A stretch of DNA of 64,000 nucleotides from NCBI GenBank assembly GCA_013423325.1, contig BLJB01000124.1, forward strand, positions 62,296 through 126,295. Reading direction: 5' to 3'. Shown piece by piece: positions 1-11,804 of this stretch. Positions within the stretch are counted from its first letter, which is position 1; the number at the start of each line of letters is the position of its first letter. This DNA is from Usnea hakonensis (taxonomy: Eukaryota > Ascomycota > Lecanoromycetes > Lecanorales > Parmeliaceae). The position numbers and the translations under genes are program-made. Below the pieces are notes generated by a model, which worked only from the letters and a program-made list of their open reading frames with translations, made no database searches and was not told the DNA's origin.

Positions 1-873
1 TTTTGTGTTTGTAGCACAATGATCAGTCCACCAAATTTGAAAAACATGGAATCTTACTTAGTCCTGTGTCCGCAGCGAGGACTGACTGGTGGTTCTGTTG
101 GTACTTCCATGGTCAGTACTTCTGCTCTTGGGTAGTCGTGGAGTTGTGGTGCGTATATTGCGAACTGAATGATGTCTCAAGACTTGAAAAACAGCGTGAA
201 AGAGGCATTAAGTCTTCAAAATTAACAACTTGTGCTAGTGGAAGCGTTCGTAGCGTGAGCCTGTTGCTGAGGGTAAAGAACTAATCATCATTCTTTCACC
301 AGCGGCTCTGAAATTCCGATGTCTTTCCGTACCGCCTGGGCCTCCTCTTTGTTGGGCGGTAGGAGAACGCTTTTGTATACCGCGCTATGGCATTAATGTT
401 CCCAGAACGTCTCACCAAGCTGCCATACAGCCTTAGAAGCAGAGAGACGTTTTGCTCTCGAGAGATGATCTGCGAGCGAGACTTTTCTGAGATGGGAGAC
501 TCATCCATAGGTTTGGCTTTAAAAAGACATGCCGTCCTCGTGCTTCATACATATTTATCAGAAAGCGATACCTACAGAAAGTAAGTACTACGCTGATATC
601 TAAAGGCACGGGCAGTGCTCATAAAGCGTAATCTGTAGAAACAGCCTTCCAATCAGACATTCTTTCGATGCGCAAGGCCTAATTTGGTGGCGCGATAGAA
701 GATCAGCAGAGCTAGGCCAAAGCAAGACTTTGAGTTTTCCCCACACAATGCCAAGAAGCCAAGAAGCTCAATTATGCCAATTGATCATTTACACTACACG
801 ACTATTAGCCGACAGAATCCATGTAGTGTACCGATACCGGTCTCGTCTTGAATTTGAGCCACTCTCCACACTT
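1..873. other. Upstream intergenic region of ILV2
   Basis: Only short overlapping ORFs of 60-72 codons are present on both strands, none with a recognisable motif or intron structure. The region is probably promoter and 5' leader of the acetolactate synthase gene. No RNA gene was seen. Confidence 0.5.
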
Positions 874-880
874 TGACTCA
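874..880 (+). promoter_or_regulatory. Gcn4/CPC1-type site TGACTCA upstream of ILV2
   Basis: A perfect palindromic TGACTCA lies 89 bp before the ILV2 start codon. This is the consensus of the bZIP activator Gcn4/CPC1/CpcA, which drives cross-pathway control of amino-acid genes including ILV genes. Site identity is direct; function is inferred from position and target. Confidence 0.6.
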
Positions 881-968
881 CACACGTTTTCTGCAACCCA
901 AACCCACATTTATCATTCTTACTACTCTCCCTTACCCATTCCTTTATTTTCACAGCATATGAGAAAAA

Positions 969-3375
969 ATGTTGCGGACAAAACCAGCTCGCGCTTTACG
1001 TTGGCCTCAGCCATGCCAGCATTTTTCTTCTACCCCTCCTGCAGCAGCCATCTCACCATATCGGAGAACGGGACAGACCGGGCAAACTTCACCGTCCAAA
1101 GCCACAGCCGATACCACAAGGAGAGACCAAAGTACTGCTGCAGCGACCGCTCCGTGAGTGAGACTGGCATTTGGTCTTGTTTCAGCACCCAATTGACTGA
1201 CCTTTTTTTACAGCCAAACGAGGCCTGTTCCCAGTCCCGCGTTCAATCAGGACACGAGGAGAAACAATGTACATCCTCTACAAAATGTACGGCGCCAAGA
1301 GATGGATGACTCGTAAGTAGATTCTACTGCGTAGATATTCGCTGGTCCTTACTGATTTGCTGCAATAATAGTTTCGTTGGACTCAGTGGCGGTGCGATAT
1401 TTCATGAGATGATGTTACGGCACGGGGTTAAGGTAGTCTACTTCCTTACCTCCCATATTCAGCCTCAATGGGTCATGCTGATCTCTGCCATGTACAGCAT
1501 GTCTTCGGATATCCAGGAGGAGCTATTCTGCCTGTTTTTGACGCCATCTACAACTCCAAACACTTTGATTTCATCCTACCTCGCCACGAGCAGGGTGCAG
1601 GTCATATGGCAGAAGGCTATGCCCGAGCATCGGGAAAGCCTGGAGTTGTGCTGGTCACATCTGGTCCGGGAGCAACCAATGTGATTACACCCATGCAGGA
1701 CGCTTTGTCAGACGGCACACCTTTGGTCGTTTTCACTGGTCAGGTTGTCACAAGTGCGATTGGGTCGGATGCTTTTCAAGAGGCGGACGTTGTGGGGATA
1801 TCGAGAGCATGCAGCAAATGGAATACTATGGTCAAGAACGTCGCTGAACTCCCAAAAAAAATCAACGAGGCATTTGAAATTGCCACCAGCGGGCGACCAG
1901 GACCTGTGCTAGTGGATCTGCCAAAGGACGTCACTGCTGCTATTCTGCGCAAGCCTATCCCCATAGCCAGTACACTTCCGTCGCATCCTAGCGCTGCTGG
2001 CTTGCTCGCCAGGGACTTGAGTCAGAAGCAGCTTGAGGGGGCCATTAAGCGAGTAGCTAGGTTGATCAATATTGCTAAGAAGCCCGTCATATACGCTGGT
2101 CAGGGCGTCATTGCCTTGCCAGAAGGACCGGTGCTGCTCAAAGAGTTGGCAGACAAAGCGTGCATCCCCGTCACAACTACAGTACAGGGCCTTGGGGGTT
2201 TCGATGAGCTTGATGAAAAGTCGCTACACATGCTCGGCATGCATGGATCGCCGTACGCCAATATGGCCATACAAGAAGCGGACCTTGTAATTGCGCTTGG
2301 GGCTCGATTTGATGACCGAGTGACAGGTAAGCGTTTCACCATCTATGAAGTATATAGATGCTGACTTGTGCAGGATCCATCGCCAAGTTCGCCCCTCAAG
2401 CGAAAGCTGCTGCTGCTGAAAAGCGCGGTGGAATCGTTCATTTCGAGATCATGCCTAAAAACATCAACAAGGTCGTTCAAGCGACCGAAGCTGTCGAAGG
2501 CGACGTGGCTGCGAACTTAGCTCTTCTTCTTCCACTTGTCAATGAAAAAGCTACCCGTCCGGAATGGTTCAGCCAGATCAATGACTGGAAGAAGCGCCTA
2601 CCTTTCGCCTACGAGAAGGAAGCTCCAGAGGGCCTTATCAAACCTCAGAGTCTTATTGAGAAACTCAGCGTCATGACTCAAGATATGAAAGAAAAGGTTG
2701 TCATCACAACCGGCGTGGGACAGCATCAAATGTGGACTGCCCAACACTTCCGATGGCGGCATCCCAGAACGATGATCACGTCTGGCGGTCTCGGAACAAT
2801 GGGCTTTGGCCTGCCTGCTGCAATCGGAGCAAAGGTGGCTCGTCCAGATGCTCTTGTTATAGATATTGACGGGGACGCATCCTTTAGCATGACACTCACG
2901 GAGCTCAGCACGGCCGCCCAGTTCCAAATTGGCGTCAAGATCATCATCCTGAACAACGAAGAACAAGGCATGGTCACCCAATGGCAGTCTATCTTCTATG
3001 AGGATCGGTTCGCACATACCCATCAGAAGAACCCGGATTTCGTCAAGCTGAGCGAGGCAATGGGCGTGCAAGCGCAGCGTTGTATCGCACCGAATGATGT
3101 TGAGGCGAAGCTCAAGTGGTTGATTGAGAGTGACGGCCCTGCTTTGTTGGAGGTTGTGACGGATAAGAAGGTGCCTGTGCTACCCATGGTGGAAGCGGGC
3201 TCGGGTCTTCACGAAATGCGTGTATATGACGAAGGTATGTCCGTCCTTGATTTGCCTCTATTATACCCAGCCAGCGTCCGGAATTTACATGCTAATTCAC
3301 ACCGCAGCGAAAGAAAAGACCAGGAGAGCCAAATTGAAAGCCAAAATGGAGGCGATTGGTCGAGCGGACCGATGA
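969..3375 (+). CDS. ILV2: Acetolactate synthase catalytic subunit, mitochondrial
   Basis: Thiamine-diphosphate enzyme that joins two pyruvates, or pyruvate and 2-oxobutyrate, in the first common step of valine, leucine and isoleucine synthesis in mitochondria. Six exons fit in phase: 969-1153, 1214-1312, 1372-1432, 1498-2326, 2374-3234, 3308-3375, giving about 700 aa, the usual fungal length. The first ~60 residues are rich in Arg, Ser, Thr and Ala, as expected for a transit peptide. Visible signatures are HVFGYPGGAILPVFDAIY, the RHEQGAGHMAEGYARASG segment with the catalytic Glu, GARFDDRVTG, the Mg/ThDP-binding DIDGDASF and LNNEEQGMVTQWQ. The ATG at 969 is the first in frame after the leader and begins the presequence. 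A TGACTCA box 89 bp upstream suggests CPC1 control. The last small exon, after the intron at 3235-3307, encodes a basic tail. Confidence 0.96.
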
Positions 3376-4021
3376 GATTGACCTATTTCGATTTTTTTCT
3401 CCATAGCTATGTTTTCTACATATACCCACGTCAGGCGTCTGGGGATTTCCATTGGCGGCAACATGATTGGCAACGCATTTATATGAAGGGATCTCGGAAA
3501 AGCTTTTGCGGAGCCATGTTTGGGTTGGAGGGGGAAGGGGGCCTTCGCGGGGCGTTTGGTACGTACTAATTACCAGGGATATTGTTGTCAAGACAGAGAA
3601 GAGACAAAAGTGAAGTATTGCTCGTAAACTTTCATGTTTGTCATTCATTGTGCGCGTGTCTGTTTCAAGAAGTTGGATTTACGTACGCGCGAGAGGCGTG
3701 GAGATGGACCAGTGGAGCGGAGGCGTAGGGCCCCCTATCATAGGCCTTGGGGCATATAAGATTGTTTCGGTGCTTGAGATATATGACCTTCGTCGTGTAA
3801 GGAAAGGTTCTTATATGAGAGAGAGTCCATGCGGATGTGTTGTTCGTTCACTGGGTCCGTCTAGGGTAGTCCAAATCTTGAGACGGTTAAGAAAGCTCCT
3901 CGGGATCAGAAGCCCTTCTGCTGCGATTGCCCACTGACTAGCGTCTCCACGGCCTGGAACCCACTCCTGTGCTACCTCTTGTGTTCATCAGAGAATGAAG
4001 AAGATAGATCCCGAGTCATTT
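3376..4021. other. Convergent intergenic region ILV2 / cyclin
   Basis: This lies between the 3' ends of ILV2 (+) and the cyclin-like gene (-). It holds only short ORFs without support and probably carries both 3' UTRs. The last ~50 bases merge into a strongly C-rich stretch. Confidence 0.5.
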
Positions 4022-5038
4022 TCACCCATTTTCCTCCTTACCCCTCACATCTACCCCATCACCCCCTTCCCCGATCTCCCTCTCCAACTCCTCCAGCGAC
4101 AACGGACATCTCCTCCCCTTCCACCTCTCCCTCTCCGCCCCCACCCACCCCCCACAGCTCCCCAACCCCACCACCAAAAACCCCAACGTCTCCCTATCAA
4201 CATCAAACACCTCCCACCACTCCACCCCCGCCAACCTAACCCCCACCTCCCTCGCCGCCAGATAAATCGCCGCCACAGCGAGCGCGGGCGGTTGGTGCGT
4301 TAGATAGAGTAGTTGCGGGGAGAACAATGCCGTGTTGAGGTGCGCGAGGGTTCGGGAGGCGAGGGCGGTGGAGGTGGGGGTTGGGGTGGGGGGGAGGGCG
4401 GCGAGGGTTTGGAGGTAGGTGAGGGCGAGGTGGTGGGGGAGGAGGACGTGGGTGGAGAAGGAGAGGGAGCGGAGGAGGATGGATTCTGTTTGGAGGAGGG
4501 TGGTTTTTGCGGTGTGGTAGGTTGTTTCGGAGAGGGAGTAGGTTTTCGGGTCTGGTTGTTCTTGTTCTTGTTGGTTTTCTGTGGTGCCTTGGGGGGGCGG
4601 TCGGAGAGGCGAGGTCGGGGAGAGAAGATAGGCGTAGACATTCAACACCGAGCGAGTGGATTGCGGTTCGAATGACATCTTGGCCGTCATATATAGTGAC
4701 GCGGCAGAAACATCCTGTTGAATGCTCATTCAGCACCAGCCTCGATTGCGCACAAGAGAAACCACGCATGGCAGCCGCACCTTCACGGCATTGATGCGGA
4801 AACTTCCTCCCTCGGAACCGACGTAGAATCTCTGAAAGATGACAATTGCCTGCGCGATGATCTCCTGCGGGAGTCGGAGCAGGATGCCTGCGGCTTGGGT
4901 GAGCTGGGCGCCGGCGAAGCGGAGGGAGCTCTCGAGGTCGGCGGGTACGCCATCGAGTTGGGAGCTGGAGGTTGAGAGCTGGTCGATGGTAGCTAGAGGG
5001 TTTGAGAGAGGGGAGAGCTGTTCGGCTTCTGGGGCCAT
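4022..5038 (-). CDS. Cyclin L-like protein
   Basis: Two exons, 5038-4781 and 4714-4022, encode about 316 aa; the 66-bp intron has acceptor CAACAG. The segment AGILLRLPQEIIAQAIVIFQ followed by RFY matches the first cyclin-box helix region of cyclin L/K-type cyclins, where GILLRLPQ and FQRF are typical. The second exon continues with DVSAASLYMTAK and SVLNVYAYLL, the second half of the cyclin N box. Cyclin L partners CDK11-type kinases in transcription and splicing control, which is the inferred nuclear role. The C-terminal half is a second, weaker cyclin fold ending in a Gly/Glu-rich tail. An in-frame ATG 42 bp further upstream (5080) exists, but the MAPEAEQ start looks more natural. The coding DNA changes from G-rich to C-rich on the + strand near 4280. 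Confidence 0.75.
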
Positions 5039-5735
5039 TGTTGACGAGAACGGTTTGCGGCAAGCTGGAGGATCAAGCAAAATATTTATTTACTCTATTT
5101 GGTCTATCGAGGTACGAGTACTGTTCTACAAATGGAGTAGTGGCTTGGCAACAGGATCACTACCCTACCATCGCTATTACATACACTCTGATGAAAGCAG
5201 AAATAGCATCCAGTTCCGATGTCCTGGCATATCTCGAAGTATGATGATAGTGCTGGAGACGTCCATTAAGATTCCCGCTATATCTTTGCTGACGGAGCTC
5301 ATCAGTCATGATCTTGGAACAGCTAGACGTGCATCTACCCCACGTATGTGACTTGTGACCATCAAATGGGTCACTGTCGCCAAGCGGTTATCGCATGAGC
5401 AGACACATGATTTAAATGTCAACATAAGGCTCTAGGCTCTGTTGCAGCAGCAATTACCAAACCAGGCTTACCGCGATAGGAATTTCACTCTGGGGATATC
5501 CCGCCGTCCAACATTAGCCCAAATTGACAACGTTGCCAAGTATGAACTACTGTAATTGACTTTGTTGACCCTGGATATCTTTCCTCACGCCTTTGCTTTG
5601 TCATGCATTAGCTTGTATTATTCATCGTCGTAATGAGTTTCGATATGCAAGAGGCTTCATCGATTGATGAGAGTGCTTGCCGTTCCTGATATATGAAATT
5701 GCTGTCAGCGCTTTTCAGAATGTTCATCTTTCATC
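5039..5735. other. Divergent promoter region, cyclin (-) / MFS exporter (+)
   Basis: About 700 bp between two divergent start codons. It contains short ORFs only and no recognised regulatory motif. Confidence 0.5.
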
Positions 5736-8202
5736 ATGGCTGATCTCTTTAGAGAAGCCCCGTTTGGTCAGCTCGTTCGTATCCTTTCCGGCAACAAATT
5801 CTTTCCTTATCCTGAAGAGAAAGAAGATTTCCATTGCCCTCGTTGCTACCGTCCGGATGCGTCTTCATCTTCCGAGAAGATTGCAGAACCGATTTCGGAC
5901 AGCGATACCAATGGGGTGGCATCAATCAAGGCAACCAGAATTGCTACTCATGATTCAGAGGTCGACTTGAGAAAGTCGGCCACCAGCTCGGATCCTGATG
6001 CAGAAAATGACCAAGAGCAAGAGACGGCTCAAGCACTGGGCCTGCAGAGAACCCAGACAATGCCTTATACGAACGAAAGACTAGAGGTCGAGAAAAGGCT
6101 TCAAGTAGCAAGGACCAAGTCAAGACCTATCCTTCCAGCGAGAACAGAAGATGGCACTATTCTGGTGGACTGGTACAACACCGATGATCCAGCCAATCCT
6201 CAAAATTGGTCACAGAAGAAGAAAGCTTTTGTTGCGTTCCAGATAACGTGAGTGTGCGGGCAATCCGGTAAATGTCCTGTGCTCAAGTAGGGATGACTAT
6301 ACAGGATTTATACGTTTTCTGTCTATATGGGCTCCGCTATCTATACCTCCAGTGAACTGTAAGCAATCTCTCCGTCACCTTTGTATCTCATTACCAGTGC
6401 TGCTGTTCCACTAGCAGTTGGATGCCTGACCATTATTCGTTCGGCCGGAATAAAAGACTTTTTGGCTCTGCGATCTGCGTTACTAACCGCGAGACAGACT
6501 TGTCATGGCCAGGTTTGGCGTCAATGAGTCTGTAGCGTCGCTGGGCCTTGCCCTTTACGTACTTGGATGTACGTAGAAACCTGAATGGTGATGGTTGTTC
6601 CCACCTCTGATGAAAGCACAGATGGCACAGGCCCTCTCATTTGGGCTCCAATGAGTAAGTATAATCTCTGCCACTACCCACATTGGGGGACGAAGGTTGT
6701 CAAGCTCACTGATCTCCGTAGGTGAAATCCCAGCTTTCGGCAGGAATTTGCCTTATATTGTTACGTTCGCAATCTTCGTGATACTGTGTCTGCCCACAGC
6801 ACTTGTCAGCAATATAGGAGGACTACTGTTTCTGAGATTTCTGCAGGGCTTCTTCGGTAGCCCCTGCCTTGCAAATGGGGGCGCGACTATGCAAGACATG
6901 GTATGAAGCAGTCAACTTCCTTTCTGATTGAAGCTGAGCTGTTCTTAGTACTCTTTACTCTATCTACCCTTTCCTGTTTCTGTCTGGGTATCTGCTATGT
7001 TCGCGGCACCTGCTCTGGGACCCATGTTATCAGGCTTTGCAGTTGTTGCGGAGAACTGGCGATGGTCACTATGTACGTCTTTTCGCAGTCCATTCTCCCC
7101 TTCGCTAGCCAGACCACAAACCCCGAAACATATCTTGGGAGTATCCACTCCTCAGAAGTGTTTCAAAGCTCGCCATGCGTCCCCAAAAAGCACGACTGAC
7201 TCCGACATCACAATCAGGGGAGATCCTATGGCTAGCAGGCCCAGTCTTCATCCTATGGTTCTTCTGTCTCCCAGAAACATCAGCCAGCAACATCCTCCTC
7301 CGTCGGTCAATGCGCCTCCGAAAACTCAATCAGAACCCAAACATCAGCTCGCAAAGCCAGATCGATCGCCGAGGTTTGAAAGCCAGTGCTCTTGCCGCCG
7401 ATGCCCTGATAAAACCATTCGAAATCATGATGAAGGACCCAGCCGTACTGTTCACGAACGTCTATACCGCTCTCATCTACGGAATCTATTACTCGTTCTT
7501 CGAGGTGTTCCCCTTGGTATACGGCCCGTTCTATGGCTTCAACATCGGAGAGACCGGTGTCGTTTTCACGTGCATTGTTGTTGGCTGCGTGCTCGCAATG
7601 GGCATATACTTCTACTACCTCCACTACATGCTCATACCAGATATTCTCAAAAACGGTCTGCGCGCTCAAGAATCCCGACTCCGACCAGCCCTAATCTTCG
7701 TCTGGGGTCCTCTAATCGGCCTCTTCATTTTCGGCAAGTCCCTCCAAATCTATACCACATACGCCGCCCACTAACCCAACCCTCGCAATCAGGCTGGTCC
7801 GCGAACGCGCACATCCACTGGATAGTCAGCGTCATCGGCATAACCATCTACTCCCTAACAGTCTACATAATCAGCCAATGCCTCTTCGTCTACATCCCCA
7901 TGTCCTACCCCACCTACGCCGCCTCCCTCTTCGCCGGCAACGACCTCTGCCGCTCCGCCTTCGCCTTCGCCGCCATCCTCTTCGCAAGACCCCTGTTCCT
8001 CACCCTAGGCATAGGAAAAGGCGTCAGCTTACTCGCCGGTCTGAGTGTCTTGGGAATCGTAAGTCGCGCGCCCTTCCCTTCGGTGTCCGTACGAGGAAAC
8101 ATCGGAACTTCCTTATTCACATCGTGTTTCTAGGTCGGGATGTGGCTGCTCTACCTCTACGGTGCCAGATTGAGAGCGAGGTCGCGATTTGCGCAGAAAT
8201 AA
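5736..8202 (+). CDS. MFS multidrug/polyamine-type exporter (DHA1 family)
   Basis: Plasma-membrane drug:proton antiporter of the DHA1 family, 12 TM class. Nine exons fit in phase: 5736-6247, 6305-6358, 6498-6568, 6622-6654, 6722-6900, 6949-7072, 7218-7733, 7793-8058, 8134-8202, about 607 aa. The ~170-residue hydrophilic N-terminus ends in WYNTDDPANPQNWSQKKKA, the usual lead-in to TM1 in fluconazole/cycloheximide-resistance-type exporters. Also visible are ESVASLGLALYVLGYGTGPL, SEIPAFGRNLPY, RFLQGFFGSP and WRWSLWEILW. Later membrane segments include VSVIGITIYSLTVYIISQ and the FVYIPMSYPTYAAS segment typical of this family. Intron 7 (7734-7792) uses a GC donor with otherwise perfect GCAAGT. The substrate cannot be told from sequence; caffeine, azole or polyamine export are the usual possibilities. 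Confidence 0.88.
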
Positions 8203-8766
8203 GAGCGGGTTGACGTTTGTTCCATTGATTCGTAGTACGTACGCAACTTTAAGTCCCTACGCCAACCTACCCTACCTACCAGGCGGGGATCGAAGATGAA
8301 CACATTGATAGATGGATCAACCAATCAATCAATCAATCGAATGAAATAAATAAATGAGCAAGTATGAGAAAAAACGTCAAAACCCGACATCTGAAAGAAA
8401 GAAAAAAACAACGACAACAATATCAACCCCAACAACAATATCAACCCCCTTAATATTGTCTGTCCCCAGCCACCCGCTTTCAAGATCAACCTCTTCCCCC
8501 CCCCCCCCCACCCTCCCTCCTTATAATTAAATGCACGCTATAAATGGTATAATTCGCATGATACATCTCAATTTTCTTAGTCCGGCATCTTTGTTGATCT
8601 TTGTTATTTATTGTCGCTTCTATTTTAACATGTTGCTATTTAGAGAAAAAAAGGAGGGGGGGGGATGGAGAATGAATGAATGAATGAATGGAAGGGAGTG
8701 TGCTATACTATGCTGTGCTATACTGTGCTGTACTGTGAGTTGGGAGAGTAGGTGTGGTGGTGTGGT
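8203..8766. repeat. Low-complexity intergenic stretch
   Basis: Contains CAAT/AATC tetranucleotide repeats (about 8318-8340), an imperfect duplication of a CAACAACAATATCAACCC unit (about 8412-8450), a C run near 8497-8511 and a GAAT tetranucleotide repeat near 8672-8692. No gene is seen. Confidence 0.6.
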
Positions 8767-8775
8767 TATATATAA
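8767..8775 (+). promoter_or_regulatory. TATA-like element
   Basis: TATATATAA lies about 130 bp before the start of the small secreted protein gene, a plausible core promoter position. No independent support. Confidence 0.35.
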
Positions 8776-8903
8776 GGACGATAAGGACGATGAAGAAGGA
8801 TAACCCAAATTCCTCGAGCACAAAATCGAATCCATAAAGACACACCCATCTCATCTCATCCCAATCCATCCCCCAAAAACCCCAGTACTTTAAAAGACGC
8901 AGC

Positions 8904-9449
8904 ATGTACCCATCCCCAACCCCGCACCTCCTCCCCCTCCTCCTCCTCCTCCTCCCCCACACCACCGCCCAATCCGCCCAAGTAATCACAATCTCCTCCA
9001 CCCCCCTCTGCAACCCCTCGGGCTCCGGTCTAAACATGACCATCCCGCTCCCCTACAACACCCCCGTCTACAACTTCGACAACACCTCCATGGTCGTGCA
9101 ATCCTATAGCCTAAGCCGCGCGACGACCAGCAACGAGCAATTGGATTTCAGCGGGCCGGTGGCAAAGGGGGGGACGGTGGCGGATGGGTTGGCGGCGCAG
9201 TGCGCGCTGTTTCATGAGACGACGAGCCCGGATGGAAGTGGGGGGTTGTTGGGGGCGGGGGTTTGTTATGAGTTGGAGGAGGGGGCGGAGGTGAGTTTTT
9301 TTCTTCTTTTCTTTTCTTTTTTTTTGGGATGCGGTCTTTTCTCTCCTTTTTCTCTTTTTTTCTTTTGTCATTGTTTGGATACCTAGGGTCGGAGGTTTAT
9401 TTCCGCGGCTAATGATTGTTCGTTGTGTAGTGCATTAGGTACTGGGTGA
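8904..9449 (+). CDS. Small secreted protein, function unknown
   Basis: Two exons (8904-9290 and 9387-9449) separated by a 96-bp pyrimidine-rich intron give about 149 aa. The N-terminus has a classic signal peptide: a long leucine run (HLLPLLLLLLP) then TTAQS, so secretion is expected. The mature part holds five Cys, including a terminal DCSLC pair encoded by the second exon, and two N-glycosylation sequons (NMT, NTS). I recognise no domain. It resembles the small cysteine-containing secreted proteins common in plant-associated fungi, but calling it an effector would be a guess. Coding DNA is C-rich in its first half and G-rich in its second. Confidence 0.6.
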
Positions 9450-10334
9450 GGGATTAGCTGTCCGTGCACGTGCCGAAGATATGGAATTGAGCTCGAAAGC
9501 TAGCTCGCTCACTCGCACAGATGTGGTGGAGATTAGTTGCAGTTTTTCCCTTTCATCGTATTGTTTGTTGGATTGAGAATGGTGGAAAAGGGGAGAAATG
9601 AAATTTAACGGATCGAAGGTTAGCAGCTACCAATGTAAGATGCGGAGAAGAGAGCTTGCCATGGTTTGCATGCCATCCGCACCAGTAAAGCAATGTATGA
9701 CCGCGTTAGCATTTCCTTGAAAATATGCCCAATCATTGATCGAGCACACTGAGTCGAGAGTGCATTGGTCTTAGGAGTCTTGACCACCACGTTAGAACGT
9801 ACTTTGAGCAGATTCCATCCCCACCGCTGTGTGACAGCTCCAGCAGCACCGCTAGGCGACTCCGTCCATATGATAACATGACAGTGAACAGAAGACCCAC
9901 ATTTTTCAACCATTGACATTCTTTCCTGCGTTGTGCGTGTCACCGGTCCCAGAACTTAGCGCCGCGGGAACGACATCACCATGCATCTGCTGTGGCTGGT
10001 CGCTGGACGTTGGATGGCAGCCATTGGCGGATAAGTGACACCCCGCCTTAGTGACCTCAACGGCCTCTTCGGAACGGCATGTCCGTTCAAGATGCTTTGA
10101 ATTGGCCAATCGCATAGCTGCAGCCACACTTGAATGCGCGATTAGAATCAGGATTGGACGCAGTGTGGCGCAGGAGGGGCAAAGGTTAGCACGAGGCTGC
10201 GAAATACTAGTCAATGCTTTTTAATCAAGAAATCCGCAAATCCTGCTGAATTCAATGTTGCTGCCACCCATGTTGGACTTACCTTGATAGATACGTATAC
10301 ATTCACGACCGAGAAAGCGGACTGCCTCATCGCA
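9450..10334. other. Intergenic region without recognised gene
   Basis: Two overlapping reverse ORFs of ~100 codons (9620-9943, 9906-10214) have no motif and look random. The sequence is probably 3' UTR of the secreted protein gene and promoter of the next gene. Confidence 0.45.
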
Positions 10335-11804
10335 ATGGCAGCAGAGAATCATCATTCGAATCCAATCATCGTCGAACCAACAGCTTCGCCCGGACCTCAA
10401 ACACAACCATCTCTTCTTACTCCCTCGCTTCATGCAAGCTCTTCATCTGATTCCTTTGAGTCGTCTCGTCCGCAATCCCGAGGCAGTAGTGCTACTTCAC
10501 CGTCCGAATCTTCACCACCAGCTTCTAGACGTGGAATTTCATACGAGCGGTCTAGCATCTCGCATCAAACTCCTCCAAACCCTCAAGTCCCAAGTCTAAA
10601 TACCTCAGCTCCAATCGCATCTGTATCGTCAGAGCTGAGGGCAAGCTCACCCGATGGCGGCGACGCAGCTGCGAACCCCTTTCTGTGTCGTCCAATTACC
10701 AGACGTTGGCTTGAGCATGCCCTAAGCGGGTTCACACTGGCAGCTTCCCTGGTTGGCTTGTTATTCATAGGCGTGCGAACATACAAGTTAGCTGTCATAT
10801 CAACGATAAATTCGACTCTGGATGGCTGTGTGGGCCTTGTCCAAGTAGGTGCATGTCCTGATTTTCCTGGACTGATTCTGACCTAAATTAGGCCGGGTTT
10901 ACGACTGTCGAGGACTCGACCTCGCTATGCAAAGCGGCTATGAATAATGGTAGTAAATAACAATCAAAGATTACTAGAATGTAGAACTCACGTTTGTTAA
11001 GGTCCATTGAGTTCACCGTATCACTTGGGTAAAAGAGCATTGGACGATACCCTCGCTCGAGCTTCTAGATGGATTGAAGGACTACCCTCTCAGCGCCGTG
11101 GCTTTCTTTACATCTCATGCCGGTCCCGAGAAGCCAGTACCATCTACCAACACATGTCAACTCCGATGATTGTGATCACTGCAACACTCGCTTTGGGAGC
11201 CTTAATACTGATAGTGGCTCGGCAGCATGCCAGGTCAACAGAAGTCTTCACAAGCCCTGCACGTTCCGACATTCAGACTGTCCGACGTGAAGACAGCGGA
11301 CCGAAGATCGTTGCCGGCCAAGCTGTCATTGAGAGGCACCACTCGAAAGACCATCATGAGCTCGGCCACATCTACAAAAGGATCCGAGCTGCTCTACATC
11401 GGGATAGATTAGGGGAGGACATGACCACGATTCAACCAACAAACAGCTCCTCCACCACGTTGGTTGACGGACGTAACGGATCGGAAGTGTCGCTGAAAGA
11501 TCGCTCTTCAGGGGAAAATCATGAGGGTCTAGTCGAGCTCCAATTCAACGGCAAGACTAAAGTCTTCCTTAGTATAGACACTGGCGTGTTTTTCCGCCTC
11601 AAACATTGGAAAGGTCATCACAGTGACGACTCGGACTCGTCGTCTGACACTGATACTTTGCTGCGCAACGTAAATGATTTTGCGCGAAGAAAGCCTGGCG
11701 TGGCTGTACTGGCAAAGGGAAGGGTAGCTAAGGATAAGTGGATTGAGGAATTGCAGCTCGCCACTGAAAGTTGGCACAACAGGCACTCGCACCCAAAGCA
11801 GTAG
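10335..11804 (+). CDS. Conserved-type hypothetical membrane protein
   Basis: Three exons fit in phase: 10335-10844, 10892-10949, 11002-11804, about 456 aa. Residues 1-110 are Ser/Pro-rich and likely disordered. Then come a first membrane segment (HALSGFTLAASLVGLLFIGV), a loop with Cys residues (DGCVG, SLCKAA) and a second segment (MIVITATLALGALILIVARQ). The C-terminal ~250 residues are hydrophilic and contain the acidic cluster SDDSDSSSDTDT near residue 390. The ATG at 10335 is the first in frame. I do not recognise the family; the two-TM architecture with a central loop is the only structural statement I can support. Confidence 0.7.

Noticed and set aside
387..584. 65-codon ORF left of ILV2
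   Set aside because: No motif, overlaps a similar ORF on the other strand; likely random within the upstream region.
9620..10214. Two reverse ORFs of ~100 codons
   Set aside because: Overlap each other in different frames, no motif, no splice logic; likely chance.
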